In this document: one piece after another, positions 61,497 to 64,000 of the stretch
Position numbering within the stretch: the first letter of the stretch is position 1
How the letters are laid out: the number at the start of each line of letters is the position of its first letter
Assembly: GCF_004298145.1 (NCBI RefSeq)
Contig: NZ_SCRH01000015.1
Span: 124,001 to 188,000, forward strand
DNA from: Mycobacterium sp.
GTDB taxonomy: Bacteria > Actinomycetota > Actinomycetes > Mycobacteriales > Mycobacteriaceae
Direction of reading: 5' to 3'
DNA length: 64,000 bases
Notes under the pieces: model-generated
What the model was told of the DNA's origin: nothing
Databases searched by the model: none
Seen by the model: only the letters and a program-made list of their open reading frames with translations
Made by a program: the position numbers and the translations under genes

Positions 61497-64000
61497 TCAG
61501 AAGCGGTAGGTGGTGCAGCCGACCTGGACACCCGAGCCGACCGCAACTATCAGCGCGATATCGCCCGGCCGTGCCAGTCCCTGCCGTCGGACCTGCCCCA
61601 GTCCGTAGGGCACAGACGAGGTGAAGGGGTCGGTGCCGGTGTCAAGTTCCGCGAACCGTGACCTCGGAATGCCGATCCGCGCGGCCAGCTCGTCGAGGGC
61701 CGTCGGGGACAGGTATGGCGGGAGCACGACCGCGATGTCGGTGGGGTCCAGTCCCTCCAGTGTCAGGAGTTCCTTGACGGCAGAGCGGATACAGTTCAGG
61801 TAGACGGCGGCGAGGTTTGGGTCGCGGTCGATCTGTAGCCAGGTCCGACCCTGGTGTTGCTGGGTATAGGTCGCCAGCACTCCGCTGTACTCGGGATGGT
61901 GTTGGAAGACGAACCGGCCGAAGCCTTCGGCGCTATCGCTTCGGCTCAGCAGTACCGCCGAGCCCATCTCGGTGATGCCGTTCAGCGGATAACCGCTTTC
62001 GGGGGAATTGTTTTCGATCTCGGAGGCCACGACCATCGCATGTCCGGTCTTTTTTGCCCCGATCATTCCGGCGGCGACATGACAGGCGTTGAGGAAGCCG
62101 ACCGCACCGTTGAGGACGTCGAAGGCAAGTGTTTTAGGCCCGTCCGGGGACTGCACCTCGCCGTTGATGCCGAGTTCGCCTGCGACGAGCGCGGCTACGG
62201 CAGGTTCGCTGAGGTAGTCGTCGCGGTAGATACCGGTGTGAATGATCAGACCAAGCTCTTCTGGGTCGAGATCACTGCGATCGAGGCAGTCCGTTACCGC
62301 TTGTACCGCAAGTTGTATCGAGCTCGGGGGCATCGATTGCCCGGTCGGCGCGATGCCGACACCGGCGATACGCACGCGCGGGGTCGCCGGTAGATCCTTG
62401 CGGTAGCTACCGGCCCGGAGGCTACGACCGTGCTGATCATCGGCCCCGCGGCGCATCCTGTCGGGCAGGTCGTCGAAGGTATACAACGCGGTGCCGACGG
62501 TTTGGCCGGAGCCGGTGATGGAAAAGACCACGTTGTCGCCGGAGTTGATCCGCTGGTTGCGAATGTTGTCGCTAAGGGCCACGAAGTGCGTTGTGGTGGC
62601 GGTGTTTCCGCGCTCGGCCAGGTTGTAGATGGTGTTGCCGCGATGGGCGGCGCCTTGCCCGAACACCCGGTTGACGGCCAGCACCGCGTCGTTGATCGAC
62701 GCCTCCGATGTCTGGTGCATCAACAGGTGGTCACAGGTCTCGGGCCGCCATCCGTGCCGCTGCATCACCGCAGCGACGTACGGCACCGAATGCTTGACGG
62801 CGATTGCCGTCTGGGTGACGGAGTCGGTGACCATGATCGCACCGCCGTGCGGGCGGTCGGTCGCCTTGGCGATGCACAGCTTGGCATACCGGCTGAACGT
62901 GGCCATGTCGATGTCGTGGAAGCCGACCCGACCGTTGGGGCCGCGTTCCAGGATCACCGCCGCACCGGCGTCCCCGAGGGTCAGGCAGGCGAGCCGCGGA
63001 TCCATCGGGTCTTCGATTTCCTTCTGCGCGGTCTCGGTGAGGTGGGTGATGTATTCGCCGCTGACCACCAGGGCAGACCGAACCAGCTCGGTCTGCAGGA
63101 AAGCGTCCGCCACGGCGATGCCGGTGAACATCCCCGCGCACGCGTTGCTGATATCGAAGGAAACCGCGTTGACAAGGCCGCATTGATCGCGCAGCCGTGC
63201 GGAGGTGCTGGGTTCGAAGGTGAACCTGTGCCCGGGCCCGTCACAACGGGAGATGTTGCAGGAGATGACCAGGTCGATCTCCTCGGGGCGATAGCTCGAC
63301 CGCGTCAGGCAGTCAGCCACAGCCTTGCGGGCAAGATCGATGGAGAACTCGTCGTCACCGGCCACCCGTCGGCTCTTGATGCCGGTGAGGCGCTCCAGCG
63401 GTATGCGGATCTCGTTGGCGCACTCGGCCAGAACGGTCTCGGTCGACACTGTCCGCGCCGGCAGGTACACGCCGAGACTTTCGATCACCGTGTTGCGCGC
63501 CTCGTTTGGGATCGCCTGCACGGGTTCCTCGCAGGCTGGTGCGGTGGGGGTCGCCTCGGCACGGTCCTCGAGGTGTTGCGGGGCGTCGTCGGTGACCGGC
63601 CCGTATTCGGCGGCCAGATCGGCGATCGTGCCGTACACGAACATCGACTCCGGCCGCAACGGCAGGCCGGCTGCGTTCGCCCGCACCGCGACCTCCAGGG
63701 CCTGGGTGGAGGCACCACCGAGTGCGAAGAAGTCGTCGGTGACGCCGACCCGGTCTAAATCGAGTACCTCGCACCAGGTCTCGGCCAGAACCTGCTCGGT
63801 GCGGGTGCGCGGCGCGACGAACGCCGGCCGTGCTGAACCCAGCGCCTGATCGGCCGCCAGCAGCGCTCGGCGGTCCACCTTTCCGCTCGACGTGAGCGGG
63901 AGCGCGTCGGTCACGTGGAAGGCGGCCGGAACCATTGCGGCGGGGAGCAACTCGAGCAGGAAGCGGCGCAACTCGGTGGTGGACGGCGCGCCACCGGCCG
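61497..64000 (-). CDS. NRPS-like protein: adenylation C-terminus, carrier domain, KAS III and degenerate KAS III (5' end outside the window)
   Basis: At least 834 residues, open through the right edge; the visible TTG at 63969-63971 is internal, since the frame upstream continues the family pattern (GAPSTTELRRFLL). Order: end of an AMP-binding domain (LPLTSSGKVDRRAL); carrier protein with phosphopantetheine Ser in FFALGGAST; KAS III-like domain 1 with Cys in ISNACAGMFTG (codon 63138-63140), His in LLMHQTSEASI and Asn in AERGNTATTT; KAS III-like domain 2, where DVLNGAVGFLNA has Ala in the Cys place (62103-62105) and no His or Asn counterpart. It would activate an acid, hold it as a thioester and condense it with an acyl chain. 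The reductase gene follows. Confidence 0.85.
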   Translation of the reverse strand, partial: AGGAPSTTELRRFLLELLPAAMVPAAFHVTDALPLTSSGKVDRRALLAADQALGSARPAFVAPRTRTEQVLAETWCEVLDLDRVGVTDDFFALGGASTQALEVAVRANAAGLPLRPESMFVYGTIADLAAEYGPVTDDAPQHLEDRAEATPTAPACEEPVQAIPNEARNTVIESLGVYLPARTVSTETVLAECANEIRIPLERLTGIKSRRVAGDDEFSIDLARKAVADCLTRSSYRPEEIDLVISCNISRCDGPGHRFTFEPSTSARLRDQCGLVNAVSFDISNACAGMFTGIAVADAFLQTELVRSALVVSGEYITHLTETAQKEIEDPMDPRLACLTLGDAGAAVILERGPNGRVGFHDIDMATFSRYAKLCIAKATDRPHGGAIMVTDSVTQTAIAVKHSVPYVAAVMQRHGWRPETCDHLLMHQTSEASINDAVLAVNRVFGQGAAHRGNTIYNLAERGNTATTTHFVALSDNIRNQRINSGDNVVFSITGSGQTVGTALYTFDDLPDRMRRGADDQHGRSLRAGSYRKDLPATPRVRIAGVGIAPTGQSMPPSSIQLAVQAVTDCLDRSDLDPEELGLIIHTGIYRDDYLSEPAVAALVAGELGINGEVQSPDGPKTLAFDVLNGAVGFLNACHVAAGMIGAKKTGHAMVVASEIENNSPESGYPLNGITEMGSAVLLSRSDSAEGFGRFVFQHHPEYSGVLATYTQQHQGRTWLQIDRDPNLAAVYLNCIRSAVKELLTLEGLDPTDIAVVLPPYLSPTALDELAARIGIPRSRFAELDTGTDPFTSSVPYGLGQVRRQGLARPGDIALIVAVGSGVQVGCTTYRF

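Noticed and set aside
62430..63758. 442-codon plus-strand frame opposite the KAS III domains
   Set aside because: Antisense to conserved catalytic motifs; no start site or family.

Overview
The window is chromosomal DNA from a GC-rich actinobacterium, almost certainly a non-tuberculous Mycobacterium. From 1 to about 37,900 the gene order follows M. tuberculosis H37Rv Rv0954 back to Rv0923c (from memory): 34-kDa antigen-like protein, F420-dependent oxidoreductase, sucD-sucC, M23 peptidase, uvrD1, chorismate mutase, pgi, SDR, Fpg-like glycosylase, STAS/kinase protein, Rv0940c-like oxidoreductase, FAH-MBL fusion, ligD, ku, pst genes, Rv0927c- and Rv0926c-like genes, mntH and an Rv0923c-like protein. 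Species cannot be fixed from sequence alone.

Several things differ from H37Rv in this core part. There is a thiolase-like (TLP1) gene beside sucCD, a RIC/hemerythrin gene flanked by a decayed uvrD1 fragment, a cobF/HxlR and AurF/flavoprotein block, an added enoyl-CoA hydratase, and a PfkB kinase between ku and ligD. The phosphate locus is reduced to pstS3 (in tandem duplicate)-pstC2-pstA1, with no pstB or pknD. Three near-identical 14-bp palindromes (TAGAAC-NN-GTTCTA) match the KstR operator consensus and lie before two F420-type oxidoreductases and one SDR, which suggests a shared sterol/lipid regulon.

From about 37,990 to 54,340 a tightly packed minus-strand cassette has no counterpart that I know of in H37Rv at this place. 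Read in its direction of transcription it encodes two DUF4190-like membrane proteins, a small membrane protein, a secreted single-pass vWA protein, a 1191-residue tubulin-like protein, an 873-residue two-TM protein, a 667-residue Fn3-like protein, a GAP1-like protein, a second (cytosolic) vWA protein and a zinc-ribbon P-loop GTPase. Most junctions overlap by 1 to 4 bases. It looks like a GTPase/tubulin-centred conflict or signalling system and is the most interesting part of the window. Its four membrane-associated proteins share a DPF motif in tails outside their membrane segments.

To the right (54,385-57,054) lie an ABC ATPase fused to a cyclic-nucleotide-binding domain, its FtsX-like permease and a DoxX-like protein. 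The last part (57,496-64,000) encodes a double-hotdog thioesterase, an HSL-type esterase, two small proteins, an NAD-dependent reductase and the C-terminal part of an NRPS-like protein (adenylation end, carrier domain, active KAS III, degenerate second KAS III). It may be the edge of an unrecognised lipopeptide or acyl-amino-acid pathway.

I saw no tRNA or rRNA genes, insertion sequences, integrases or CRISPR arrays.
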